A stretch of 64,000 nucleotides of DNA from Syngnathus acus. Its lineage: Eukaryota; Chordata; Actinopteri; Syngnathiformes; Syngnathidae. The notes below the pieces were generated by a model. The model saw only the letters and a list, made by a program, of their open reading frames with translations. It did no database searches and was not told where the DNA came from. Both the position numbers and the translations under genes were made by a program. Shown here piece by piece: positions 1 to 14,042 of this stretch. The stretch is taken from NCBI RefSeq assembly GCF_901709675.1, contig NC_051107.1, positions 4,468,001-4,532,000 on the forward strand, written 5' to 3'. Each line of letters begins with the position of its first letter. Within the stretch, counting starts at the first letter, position 1.

Positions 1-2
1 TT

Positions 3-336
3 CTTCAACCACATTTTACTGACACCTACAGGCCTGGAGTGAAACAGCAACTTAAACACACAACTTCAGGTAATATCTATTTTTTTAAATATATATTTTT
101 ATATATTTTTACATGTTATATGCTAAAATGACGTACATCACTCTTGAATTTACAGCTTCAAGCGTTTTTCTTCAACCCCATTTTACTGACACCTACAGGC
201 CTGGAGTGAAACAGCAACTTAAACACACAACTTCAGTTAATATCTATTTTTTAAAATATATTTTTTATATATTTGTACATGTTATATTCATATGCTAAAA
301 TGACCTACTTCACTCTTGAATTTACAGCTTCAAGCG
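3..336. repeat. Tandem duplication, period about 167 bp, two copies
   Basis: The block starting CTTCAACC at position 3 recurs at 170 with few differences over about 167 bp. A third copy starts after 'tttacagcttcaagcg' near 321 but diverges at once. Each unit has an AG acceptor-like sequence, an open reading frame of about 26 codons and a donor-like site, which is GTAATA in the first copy but TTAATA in the second. Confidence 0.75.
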
Positions 337-3300
337 TGTCACTACACTAATGTTCGTTCCGGCACATAAAAAAAAAAAATTTAGGATGCCATGTTGAGTC
401 TGAAGCCGTCCTTTGCATTGTGACAGGAATTTGTCAAAACTAATGTGCGAGTGGACTTGGACCGAGACTTGACAAACTGCAGTGTTCCTCACTGAGGGTA
501 GCAATTACTGTCACCGCATGGCGTGGCTCGTCGTAGCATCACAACTTTTCACTCGCACGGTAGAACTTAACAAGATCTTACCAAGAACTTAAAAGATGGA
601 AAACCCTCCAAATCCATCAATAAACCAATCATCGCATGCTTTCCAGGTGTCTTCCCTTGCTCAAAGAGACGGGTATCACCTCGAGCTTTCTTCATCAGCT
701 CCCTCAGACTACCTTGATCCTTTCAAAGCGCAGAAGAACGGTAAATCTTTCGACGTCAACAACTTGCATAGACGCGCCCCAAAGACGAGACACGTTTATA
801 GTTCTTCGCACGTGAAGTCCATCCATCAGGAAAAAGTTTTAAAAAATTCAAAAATTGATTGAAGGGAGTGTCATGACATGTCTGAATCATTTTTCAGAAG
901 AGAAGCAACTTTGGAAACGGGGATCAAAATGTAACACCACCAAAAGGTAACTTCCACAAAAGTTATTGAGGCAACTGAACTCTCTTGAGTTGTTGAAGAC
1001 ATTCCAAAAGGCTTCTTCAGTTCTTAATGGTAGGTGTGGAGTTCCCATATAACCACAGCTAGAACTGACTTTAGAATTGAATAAACATTTCGGAGAAGAG
1101 TCCAATTGCATTGTTTCATCTTTTGCGGATTTCCATGACTGAGAATCTACACGGACCAAAAGCTGCTATGTTCGTCTTGTTGTCTTAGTTTAACCGGATC
1201 CGATTCACCGAATCATATTTACCACCGCAAGGAAATTCTCATACTGGCACATCTTTTTTAAAAAACCAAACTGTTCGTCAGACGAGCATGACAGCACATG
1301 CACGCACGTTTTATAGCCGCTTCAATTATAAGGAAGTTTCTTGACATTCCTGTGGTGGAAGGCTTGGTGATACACACAGGCCGCCGCGTCCTCGATGTGG
1401 GTGGCTCGATCCGTCCGTAGGTCTACGGCACGGTATGTAATTAGAATCGGGCCACCGTTATATTCTACGATGGATCTTTAATTTGAGTCAAATGCAGAAT
1501 AGAATTCAGTGGGAGAAGCTATGATCCATCAGGAAGACAAAGAGTTCAAGAGAGAGCGTATCAGTTACACAGTGTCAAAGGTATGTGCCCGAAGATTCTG
1601 TCATCGCTTTGGTAATAACAGAGCATTTGAACGCATCAGCCACTCCCCCCCCAAAACGACATGAGTGACTACCATGGGCAGGAATGGATGGGCATATAAC
1701 GTACGAAGAATCGTGTGCCTCCAGGCTAAACCGCAACAGCTCGCTTCTTGTGTTACACCGAGCTGACATCAGTGTGCAGGAACAACAACGGAAGTAGGGA
1801 TGTATTAATGATACGAACTTCGGGAGCCCTATTGACTCCTACGATAAATAAACAACCAATACGATTCAGATGGTCCGTCTTGGATCTGAGCTAACGCATG
1901 ACTTGGACAGTCCGCAAGAACATGAGTGACGGCGTGCTTATGACTGTCTGGAAGTCAGCGAGAAGTTATTTTTCTTGAAGGAACCAGCCGCTAACTTGAT
2001 AAAGAGATGTGGGATGACGGACAGCAGCAGGCAACTCATTTTCAAATTTCACATGGAGACAGAGAAGCATTGTGGGGGCTGCTTGTGCGCCTTGACAAAA
2101 TGTGTCAGGAGAATTGCGGGAATCTAATTTACACCGTCCATGTCCGGATTGGAGAAGATAAAACCTCAAGCGGGAGGATAAAGCCGTATCTGCTTTGATA
2201 GATGTGAAACTGAAGACATTTTTTGGAAGGGTTGGGTGCTTTTTGTGCACCAGATAAAAGATGCAAAGGAATCCGTGTGTGAAATTTGCCCTCAACACCT
2301 CAAGGCAAAGACTGCCATCTGAGGTTGACCAGACTCAAAAAACATCTCGAGTCATTGCTGCCGAAATAAAAACTTCACCTCAAAGTTGTCCAAAGGAGAA
2401 CCTAATATATCTAAACGTGAACTCCATTTTGAAAAGCTAAAATATGAAGCCTGCAGGGTTGGACAGAGGTTGAAGTGTCAACAAGTGTCGCCTGACGGGC
2501 AGCACACCTGTCACCGACATTTCTCCGTGGAGATCAACGAGAAGATCAGCATTTAAGCTCCAATTAAAGACGCCGTCATTACACGGTGTCAGCTTTCATC
2601 CACAGCTTGATCTTTCATTACGGGTCTACACTTAAAAATGAAATCACTGACAGATTACTAGTCTGAAAAACCAGGTGACGTTTCAGAAACTTTCAAATTC
2701 AGAACCAATAAACGGTCAGTGAATGTTCCACAAGCTGTTATGGAAACAGTGGTCAGTGACTGAGCTTGTCCAGAGTCTTTCAACTGTATGGGTGCTCCTC
2801 CCTTTGAGACAACAATCTCATCACCTCAGGGTAATGTCTGCTTGCCAAGAGTTGAAAGGACAAAACAGTAGCGCAGATTTTTTTAAGGACATTTTTTGGA
2901 TGGATCCAAACCATTCGATTAATTCCTCATGTTCAATATGAGGATTATTTTTTTCTCACACTTGTCATTCAGTCTGCTGACATACTGTAAAGTCAGCCCC
3001 CCTCCCTCCTCCTGCTCCCCTTGCCATTACTTAACATTCCTACAGCGAGTCATCACGCCACGTTTGTAATGTCACACTCGTGAAGCGCTTACAGACCCTT
3101 TTTTTTTTAAATGTTATCAGCGGTGAGTGAAAACAAAGAAGAGCACTGTGTCGTTTGAGTGAGAGCAAATATATGTTTCAGGTTATGACCTTTTGGGATC
3201 TATGTGGGGAAATCAGTGTCGATGATCCAGATAAATTGATGGTATGACTTTAGCAGAAAAGACCAAAAAAAACAAAACAAGAAAGGTAGTTAAGGTATCT

Positions 3301-4772
3301 TTAAGACCAATGAAGGTAGAACATAGCCCCCCTTCCCCACCCTTCACCTTTTCCCCCTTGGCCTAAGGCCTTTACGTTTGCAAACAAACAACGCCGCTCT
3401 TTGAAATCCCCACTGCAAACACGCTAGCATGACGAGACAACATCTCAGTGGAACATCCACTTTCCGCCAGCCGCCCCCAAAACGAAGATATCCCGCTGAC
3501 CACTTGACCCTTGCACAGAAAATGGATGCATCCGGTTTGTGGTGTTCTAATTTCAATCCTAGTCTGTAATTGAGTATTCAGACAGAGTCAAAGAGTGACC
3601 AATCCAGGTTTACTTGGTATTTACACTTCAAACCTGCAGCCTGAAGGCAAATGCACAACTCACTCTTGGTGTATTTGAAAGAAAAATCACTTTAAAATAC
3701 AGACGATACCGGCGTGTCGAGTTTGGTGAACTTGTTTGAGCAGACAAGCATGCAGTCAAAAGGCAGGAACATCGGGACGGTTAAACCAAGGGAGGGGTCG
3801 GTAATGGTCCGTGAAGAAATACAGGAATACCTTTTGACATTCTGCTGATTCAGAATTTCAAAAATGTCCAGTTCATTCAGGACACACATTAAATTCGAAG
3901 TTTTTTGTGAGGTGTTTGGCTTGACATCTGTTGTGGTCAGCCCCCTCATTAGCAGGACCTCCATCGGTTGGAGGTGAGAGGTTGTGTGCAGAGCAGTTCG
4001 GGGTCACTTTGATCTCACAGGTGGAACGCCCCGATGTCTGGATGTATTGGGTCAGAACATTTCTCTTGACGTCCAGACAGTAAAGAAAACAGGAACTATC
4101 TTTCTGAATCCGTGCCAAGAATTGAACTGGCAAACCTCACAGCATATCAGCAATCTCAGAAACCACCCAAAAAATTTTAGTTATTTATTGCTCTAACGTC
4201 TTAGTATGTAGATCCCAAACATAAAGAAGGGAGTGAAAGTAGGGATTGCGGTAGAGTGCCCATTGAGACCAGGAAAAAAAAAAGCCGAGCTATGCAACTC
4301 CTTGAGAAGGATTAAAAGGCAAACCAGATGCATGGCAGTCAAGCCCCACAGGGGGAAAAGAATGGAAGGGGGGGTGGAGAGGAGGTGGCGCATGTAGCAG
4401 CACGTCATCTTTCAACAAGGCCATAAAGAAGATCAGAAGACAGTAGAGCATCAATCACTGCTAATTTTTCTAAGTTGACCACACCAAAACTTCCACCAGG
4501 TGCATGCAAATATTCAAAATACATAACTTTACGTGGCAAGAGTAGAAGGTGCATTACAGTGAGGAGACCTCGGCAGATTGTTATCGCTTTCCAGAACCCC
4601 TCCGATGTGAAATTCGACGAGCTGAGATAAGGGCTTGAACAAAAAGAACACAGAAGCCTTGGCGAACGGGGCACTCTTTTGCTCTATCTCGCGAGTACAG
4701 ATGGGGCAGTGTTGTGGCTAGCTCAATGTGTTAAGAGAGTGTATCTCAGGAGAGATAGCAAGGAATTGTGCT

Positions 4773-4798
4773 GGGGGGGGGGGGGGGGGGGGGGGGGG
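4773..4798. repeat. Poly-G run of 26
   Basis: This is an uninterrupted run of 26 G on the plus strand inside CELSR1 intron 1. A second run of 14 G lies at 5032-5045. Both could form G-quadruplexes, and both are error-prone in sequencing, so exact lengths should not be trusted. Confidence 0.9.
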
Positions 4799-5973
4799 AC
4801 ATTCCCAGGCCTTATGAGCACCAAAACCATAAGTCCCATTTCCAACTCATTCCTAGTATAGAAATTGTCCCTTTACCTTCAATCCGCACCCAGAAAGGTC
4901 TAGAAGGCACTGGCAACAATTAATGGAGCCCCCTTTGGGACCATCATGAGGTCATCACTGTTGTCAAGGATACACAAAGAGCTGTCAGCTGTTATTGACA
5001 AACAGGAGGGCAGGGGGGGTTTGAATCAAGTGGGGGGGGGGGGGGTCTGGAACTATTGAGGTCAGCCTCCCTCACCCACCCCTGGACCCTCGATGGGTTG
5101 TCTTTAAGGGTAATAAAAAGGACAGTGTGTCTTTTGTTTGAGACAAAGCCGGGGAGCTAGTCACTTAGCAAAACAACACCACTGCTCAAACAAGGTGAAA
5201 GACTTCCACCACCTGATGTGTGCATTATACCACCACCATTGTCTCAGTTCCTTAAGGTTTCTTCCAGGCAGTTTTTGAATCCTGACCCTAAGACCGAGCA
5301 TGCAAGCCTGTTTCCCATGCTGGCATTGCTCAGCTTTGGGAGGAAATAGATGACAAGAGTCTAGCTGGGTTGGGCTGTTTGCCAACTTTAGCAGAGAGTA
5401 AGAAAAGGGCAGGGAGGGGTTAACATGAAGGAAGACAAAGGAGGTTGAGCAAGCAGCTGTCAGCAGATGACTGGCTAGTTTATTCTATCAGGGTATTAGA
5501 TTGATCCCATCTGACTGCCTGATTAATGAGACTTGCTACACTTGCTTGTGTGTGCTTGCTGGTTGAATGGGGATGTCCACATGTTTGCACTTTGCAGTTG
5601 TCTAATCTTTAACTCTTCAAGCGCAAAGTCTGCTTCTGGAGCTAAACAACACCGAGTTTCCCGAAGAACTAAAGATTTGACGCTCAAAGTCGAACGAGAA
5701 ATTACGACTGCAACAACAAAGCGGCAATGTGGAAGCCCTCCAAATAGCACATTTTACGACCTCAACCATCCACCTCTACACAATACACGCAAATGGCACA
5801 AAAGCAGCTGAACCGGATCACGCAAAGAGCCTGCAGCACACTTCTTGAACCGTAATGTCAAGACAACAAAAACCTGCCGCCGGATCAGTTAGCATAATCG
5901 ACTCGGACCTTCACCACGCAGACACATTTGACAGAATTTCAAAATATCAACAGAAATAACTTAGGGGTCTTAC

Positions 5974-8900
5974 CGGTGACGGAGATGATCATGGGTGCCT
6001 CCAGCGGCCTGTCATTGTCCAGGGCCTTGTTGAGACGCAGATCTCCCGTGTCCTCATTTAGCAAGAGCAGATTGAGCTCATTCCCGGATTCAAAGGTGTA
6101 CCGCAACTTATCCGACACATCCGGGTCATGAGCCGGTACTCTCCCGATTATTCCTGATGGAAAACTGTTGGATTTGTTGGTGATGTAGTTGTTGAAAATG
6201 ATGTCAAAGTCCTTCAGCACCGGCAGGTTGTCATTCATGTCCATCAGACGAATGTGTACGGTGGCCCGGCTCACGAGCGGCGCCGAGGTGGCTTGGACCA
6301 CGATGACGTACTCTGTTCTGGTTTCATAATCAAGATCGATGAGGGAGACGAGGTCGCCGTTGAAAATGTCCAACTCGAAAATCTCTGGAAAGTTGCCTTC
6401 AACTATTTGGTACATTATCTGAGCATTTGTGCCATCGTCAGGGTCTGTTGCGGTAATCCGAGCTACAACGGACCCGACGGGAATGTTCTCCTCTACATCA
6501 ATGAAAAGCTCATCCTTTTCAAACACTGGTGCATTGTCATTGATATCCTGGACTACCACACGTATGGGAACAGCTGCTTTTAAAGGCGGGACTCCCCTGT
6601 CCACAGCAAAGGCCTTGAGGTCATAAACAGGAACGTTCTCCCGGTCCAGCTTGCGAGCAGTTCTGATGATACCGGAGTACTGTTCAATGAAGAAATCCCC
6701 ATCTCCATCATCACCACCCTGGAATGTATAGCTCAGTCTGCCATTGGAACCGGAGTCTCTATCAGAAGCAGAAATCTGGAGGACGCTGGTGTAGATAGGT
6801 GCATCTTCAAACACGCTCCCCTGGTACATGTCTCGAAGGAACTGAGGAGCATTATCGTTAGCATCCTCGATGATAATCTCCACATAGGTGGTGTCGGATT
6901 TCTGAGGGATGCCATTGTCTTTAGCGATGATGGCTAAGGTGAAGGAAGCCTGGTCCTCATAGTCTATCTCCATTTGGGTGGTGATAGCGCCGGTATCCGG
7001 GTCGATTTTAAACTGAGGGACGCTGTCCTCCATAATGTACGTGATGCGAGAATTTTCTCCCGTGTCCTCATCCGTCGCGCTAATCACCACCACGGTGGAC
7101 CCCACCGGTTGCTCCTCGTTGAGCATCACCTGGTAGTTGGCGCTTTGGAAGACGGGCCGATGTGTGTTGGCGTCTGTCACGTTAATAAACACCTGCGCAG
7201 AGTCCGCTCGGGTTCCGTCACTGGCTGTGACTGTCAACACATACTGGCGCTCCTGTTTGTAGTCCAGGGGGAGAGCGAGAGTGATGAGACCACCACCGCT
7301 CTGGCTAGTGATGGCGAAGCGATTCCTGGTGTTGCCGCTGGAGATCTGATAAGTCACCACACTGTTGACGTCCCGATCGAGAGCGGTCACCGTGAGCACG
7401 CTTGTCCCCACGATGGCGTCCTCGTTGATCTTCAGCGAGTAGACTTTCTCCGTGAACGTGGGGACGTTGTCGTTAACGTCAAGTACCGTGATGGTGACGC
7501 TGGCAGAGGACGACATCACAGGGACTCCGTGATCTCTCGCCTCCACCCCAAAGCTGTAGAACTCAGTGGTCTCCCGGTCCAGCTCTTCACTTACTGTAAT
7601 CCACCCGGTGCTGTTGTTAATGGTGAACGGAAAACCAGGAACGGTGTCTGTCAAACGATATTCCAGCCGAGCGTTCTCCCCCGAATCGCCATCGATCGCT
7701 TGAATATGGATGATGGAGTACCCGACGGCGACATTCTCCAAAACAGTCGCTTGGAAAGGTGTACTGACAAACATGGGGACATTGTCATTCACGTCCACCA
7801 CTTGGACTACCACCATCCCAGTGCCGTTGATCAGAGGAGGCCTTCCACCATCCTGTGCCTTAATCCTCAGATTATACTCCCGAACCATTTCATAGTCCAG
7901 AGGGTTGATAACGTCAATCACGCCACTTGGGGAATGAATGTAGAACTGACCTTTAACATTGCCGCTGATGATGCTGTAATGAACTTTAGCATTGTTCCCT
8001 TGGTCTTTGTCTGTCGCCTCCACTTGGATGACTTTGGTGTTGATGGCCACGTTCTCTTGGATCTGCACGACGTACCTCTTTTCACTGAATTGAGGGTAGT
8101 TGTCATTTTCGTCCTCCACAATGATGTGGACGGTGGCGGTGGCTTTGCGGGGACACGGTTCTTTACCCTGGTCGTCTGCCTCGACTGTCAGCTGGTAATA
8201 CGCCCTGGTCTCCCTGTCGGGCCGCTCTCGGATTCTCACCAGGCCGTTCCGTGGGTCGATCTCGAAGATGGAGTTGTCGCCGCTGGCAATTTTATAGATC
8301 ATATTAGCATTGGCGGGGGCATCCTCGTCATTAGCCCGGATGGTCATCACTTCAAAACCCACTTCTACATTCTCCCGTATACGAACTCGGTACTCCGCCT
8401 GCTCAAACACGGGGCTGTGATCGTTGGTGTCACTCACAGTGACGGTCAGGTAAGAGATGGCGTATCTTCTTGGCGTGCCATTATCACTAACAGTCACTTT
8501 AAGGACATGCGTGTCTTTGACTTCTCTGTCCAACGCATGAATGGTTGTGATGCTGCCCGTCTGAGAGTCAATTGTGAAAAAGTCATTGGACCTTCTGTCA
8601 AACACGGCTTCCATGCTGTACTCCAGCCTACCTGCCTCGCCGTCATCTGGGTCGGTGGCTTTGAGGGTGATGACCTGTGTCCCGGCTGGTTCATTTTCAG
8701 GCACAGACACTTGGTAGCTGGGAAGCTGGAATTGCGGGGACGCGTTCACCTGCCGCTTACCTCTTCGGGTGGACTCCCCGTGAACGGTTTCCGACACAGA
8801 TCCATGTCTAGGCAATTTTCCAAACCGCAATGTGAGCAGCAGGCTGAGCCGGCTGCCTCCAGAGGTGCGCAGGAGACATTCCAAATCCACTTCGGGCTGC

Positions 8901-9484
8901 GCTCTCATGCTCTCGGGACACAAGTTATCAGCGAGAAACAAAGCCCCATGTCTAAACAGTGCAGCCGAACGTTGTCCCATGCACATTGTGTCCAAAAAGT
9001 CGCTTGTTATTAAAGAAGGCAAAAGTTCTGCAGCATTGAACAGCAAATCACCCGCAAGAAGACAAGAAGTTTCCTCCAGGTTTAAATTATGCTTAATATG
9101 GATGTCGGGCTTGCTTTGAAATGTCTTTCTCCTGTATTTGATAAAGCAGTCCTGTCCGTGGACGAACACGTTCAAATGCGTTAGGATCACATCTCCAGAA
9201 GTCAATGAGGTGCTTCTGAAGTGCACGGGCGCGGGGTTGACACGCGTGCGCGCACACTCCACACTTCGAGACAGTTCAATAATTCCACTGTGCTTGCCGA
9301 TTTGGAAAAGACTCCGTGTGGATTCGGGAGACCAGTCAAGTTTATGCGTCCATCCCGGTCCAGCGGACAGGTTCGCCAAAACGTTCCCGGGTAGTAAAGA
9401 CTCCGTGAGGTGAAGCTGCAAGCACGCCACGGGCGGCGCGGTGAGCAGGACCAAAAACCAAATCCACGCGCTCCACAGCACCAT
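5974..9484 (-). CDS. celsr1: CELSR1 (flamingo cadherin) first coding exon, partial gene
   Basis: This is the large first coding exon of a seven-pass adhesion GPCR cadherin that acts in planar cell polarity at cell junctions. It encodes 1170 codons plus one base. The ATG at 9484 has A at -3 and G at +4, and is followed by a hydrophobic signal peptide (about residues 1-24). A basic RGKRQ site lies near residues 241-245, then eight complete cadherin repeats from about residue 252 carry DxNDN-type calcium motifs, and a ninth is begun. Repeat 5 has the degenerate DANTH motif typical of CELSR proteins. The exon ends at a GTAAG donor just below 5974, so the rest of the ninth repeat, EGF/laminin G, GAIN and 7TM exons lie left of the window. 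An in-frame TTG lies three codons upstream but ATG is preferred. CELSR paralogs are similar; CELSR1 is chosen because TRMU is next door, as in human. Confidence 0.92.
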
Positions 9485-10421
9485 ACTTGGCAAATAACAA
9501 ATCCCAGTGAATTGCAGTGAAACTCATCCGAGGAAGCCTTCCCACTCCCTGCGTCGCGTTCCACTCTTATCCTTCATGTTGGAAGTTTCATCGTGGAAAA
9601 AGACTGCGTCTCCATAGTGCCGGTGGATCCACGGAGCGCACTCCAGGCTTACGTAGTTTGAAATGAGTACAAAATGGCTCCGCAGCTCACCCTTTTTTTC
9701 CACACCCTCCTCCTCCTTGAGGAGCAAATTAGCATAAACCTGCTGGGTTCCCCACTGGGATGCTTACAGAGGGGGGTCTTCACCCCTCCCTTCTTCTCAT
9801 GGAGATTTAGGAAGTGTCTCTGACCGGGTGACCAATGCGCACAAGTGTATTGTTATGACAATAAGTTGAGGTAGCCTTTCAATTCCTTAATGCACTTTAA
9901 AAGAGCCTTGCAGCCTTTGTAACTTCACTGAAACAAATGAAAAAAGTTCTTCAAAGTGCATTGAGGAAAAAGTTGAATCACTTTAAATAACAGTTGTGTT
10001 CTCTTTTAGGAAATTTACCGTCTGGATATGTCTGAAAATGCATATTTTGCATATTAAAATTTCGATAGTTGTTATTGTTCAGAAATTGTAATGTGCAATC
10101 TTATGAGTCTCAAAGTGAAATATGACCTTTACAATGTACATTTACCTTGCACAGTATTTGATTTCATCTAATTAAATATGAAGCATGCGACAATTGAGTC
10201 CAACTCGGAGTTTATCTTGTGAAACAGCACCACGCTGTGGACAAAAGCTGCATAACAACGCAATTTCTTTTCAACAAGTTGCTTTATATTTACGTTATAT
10301 GTTTTATAATAGCATTTTATGCGTTATAACTGCATTATATTTACAGGAGAACGTGTTTCACATTTTGATGCAGTTTTCTATAAATACATTTATTTATGTT
10401 TTTTTAAAATACAAGGCCGTG
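9485..10421. other. Intergenic spacer, CELSR1 promoter/5' UTR and TRMU 3' flank
   Basis: About 940 bp lie between the TRMU stop and the CELSR1 start, both on minus. CELSR1's 5' UTR and promoter must lie near the left end. No further gene is seen. Confidence 0.6.
10389..10394 (-). terminator. Candidate TRMU polyadenylation signal
   Basis: AATAAA on the minus strand, 28 bp past the TRMU stop codon. This is the first canonical hexamer after the stop; use is inferred. Confidence 0.5.
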
Positions 10422-12331
<1,910 letters not shown>

Positions 12332-12539
12332 CTTATTCGACAAATTCCGCTCACGAATTGATTAGATGTAAAAGAAATTGCCTTAAACATTTATCAGTCA
12401 CTCGGGAGCACGGCCATTGTTGTGGTCCGTGGCGGATAGATGTCCGGCTTGAAACCACAGTCATGGCGGAATCTTTCTTTCAGAGGGGGGGGAACAAATA
12501 TTGTAACACCGTCGAGTAGCTGCACGTATTCCAGTCTTT
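12332..12539. promoter_or_regulatory. Shared divergent promoter region, TRMU / PLP enzyme gene
   Basis: Only 208 bp separate the TRMU ATG (minus) from the first possible ATG of the plus-strand PLP enzyme gene, so both promoters and 5' UTRs must lie here or overlap the genes. No TATA box is obvious. A bidirectional promoter is inferred from spacing only. Confidence 0.55.
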
Positions 12540-13952
12540 ATGAATAAGGTGAGTGAAATTTAATGACTCACTGAATGTTTTGAGGGTTTTTAAGGTTAAC
12601 TATTATTTATTAACAAGTTTTGCACAGATGGGTGAGGTGTCCGCAGAGAGTATCAGCCTGGATCTTCTATTAGAAGCCAGGGAGACAGTGAGGAGAAGCC
12701 CACTGGGTGTCATCAACACCCCCATGATCCTCTGGAGCCAGACCACCCTGCCTGTCAACAATGCCCAAAGTATCCATATTAAACTAGAGAACATGCAGAG
12801 AACAGGTAAGAATGTGCTTTTTTTTTTAATATCAGAAAATGGATGGATGGATATATTACCAACTTTGATTGAGCAAATAATCATTTTAAATTACAGGGTC
12901 TTTTAAAATTAGAGGTGTGGCCAATCAGTTTGCCAGGAGGCAGACAGGTGGCAATTTTGTCACCATGTCCGCAGGGAATTATGGCAAGTCGTTTGCCTAT
13001 GCGTCAAAGCACTACGAGTCCAAAGGCAAAGTGGTCATGCCGGAAACTGCCCCCATGTCCAGATCGGCCCTCATAGAGGTTAGAGGTCATGCACATGACA
13101 CATAAATAAGTAGTTTACTCAGTTTTCTTTTTCTTGTCAGAGTTTTGGCGTGGACGTGGAGCGAGTTCCTACTTCCTGTCTGATGAATGTGGTGAACCGT
13201 TGCGTCCAGGAGGACGACATGACCTTCCTGCACTCCTACGATGACCTGGATCTCATCGCGGGACATGGCAGGTACCCTCGATATAAAACGCATCCAAGTG
13301 GATGAAGTTTAACCGTGTGTGTAGTTTAGGTCTGGAGGTCCTGGAGGTGGTGCCAGAGCCTGATGTGGTGGTGGTATGCTGCGGAGGAGGGGGGCTGCTG
13401 GCCGGAGTGGCTGCTGCAATCAAACTATCGGGATGCGACAAGACCAGAATCTACGGCGTGGAACCAGAAGGAGGTAAGAAGAAAATGTCTTCTGATTTGA
13501 AAATGAGCATTGATGGGAATGCTTGACTTCAGCCTGCACCATGTACAAGAGCTTCCTGGAGAAGAAGCCGGTGGGCATGGACACAAGTAGCATTGCGTCA
13601 GGGCTGGCACCGCCATTTGCAGGTAACGTGAACATTTTAATTATATAATAGCGAAAAAATAACATTACTACTTTCCTAGTGATACATAATCTTAATATGG
13701 CCATCATTAGGTACGCTGCCCTACGAGCTGTGCCGGCGCTACGTGGAGGAAATCGTCCTGGTGAGCGACGACGAAATCAAGGCGGCCGTGTCCACCCTGT
13801 ACCGAGCGGGTCTGGTGGTGGAGCCGTCCGGTTCGGCCGCCTTCGCTGCAATCAATGCGGGGAAAATACCTCGACTGGAAGGGAGCGACGTCGTGTGCAT
13901 CTTAAGCGGGGGCAATATCGGAAAAGACGAGCTCGGAAACTTCCCAGATTGA
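12540..13952 (+). CDS. Fold-type II PLP enzyme, serine racemase/threonine dehydratase-like, 7 exons
   Basis: Coding exons: 12540-12548 (ATG AAT AAG, optional), 12628-12805, 12897-13078, 13141-13271, 13325-13473, 13533-13622, 13711-13952. From the ATG at 12628 the protein is 323 aa; using the upstream mini-exon gives 326 aa in the same frame. Numbered from 12628, the PLP lysine is K63 in GSFKIRG, the phosphate-binding glycine loop is GGGG at 184-187 (CCGGGGLLAG), and a C-terminal SGGN starts at S309. These mark the family that dehydrates or racemizes serine/threonine-type amino acids, probably in the cytosol. The asparagine loop reads SAGNYG (84-89) rather than the SSGNHG of serine racemase, so a dehydratase-like role is more likely than racemase. 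I do not recognise an established vertebrate gene name. Introns are 79-103 bp; the gene converges on TPRKB. Confidence 0.88.
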
Positions 13953-13999
13953 CAGATGTGTGATTCACTCAGTCGTAGAATCACTAACTTGATTTTTTT

Positions 14000-14023
14000 A
14001 ATAAACATTTTATTACAAATAAA
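14000..14023. terminator. Back-to-back polyadenylation signals of convergent genes
   Basis: Within 24 bp there are two plus-strand AATAAA hexamers (14000-14005 and 14018-14023) and one minus-strand AATAAA (14009-14014). They lie in the 90-bp gap between the PLP enzyme stop and the TPRKB stop. The plus signals suit the PLP enzyme gene and the minus signal suits TPRKB. Confidence 0.6.
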
Positions 14024-14042
14024 GGACAATGACAAGTGTGAA

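Larger units (their letters stand above)
1..5973 (-). other. Part of CELSR1 intron 1, no convincing coding exon
   Basis: This stretch lies downstream of the CELSR1 exon 1 donor and shows no EGF, laminin or 7TM-type CELSR1 exon. It holds a tandem 167-bp duplication at the left edge, an exon-like open frame on plus at 596-753, and long G runs at 4773-4798 and 5032-5045. A long first intron is usual for CELSR genes. Confidence 0.6.

Noticed and set aside
6974-9013. A 679-codon open frame on the plus strand
   Set aside because: It is antisense to the CELSR1 cadherin exon; the periodic cadherin repeats keep this frame open by chance, and the translation (histidine/valine-rich) matches no family.
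12553-12906. A single long frame running through PLP enzyme exon 2 and its intron
   Set aside because: The part past 12805 is intron: it follows a GTAAG donor, and the next exon restores the family motif SFKIRG in the correct phase.
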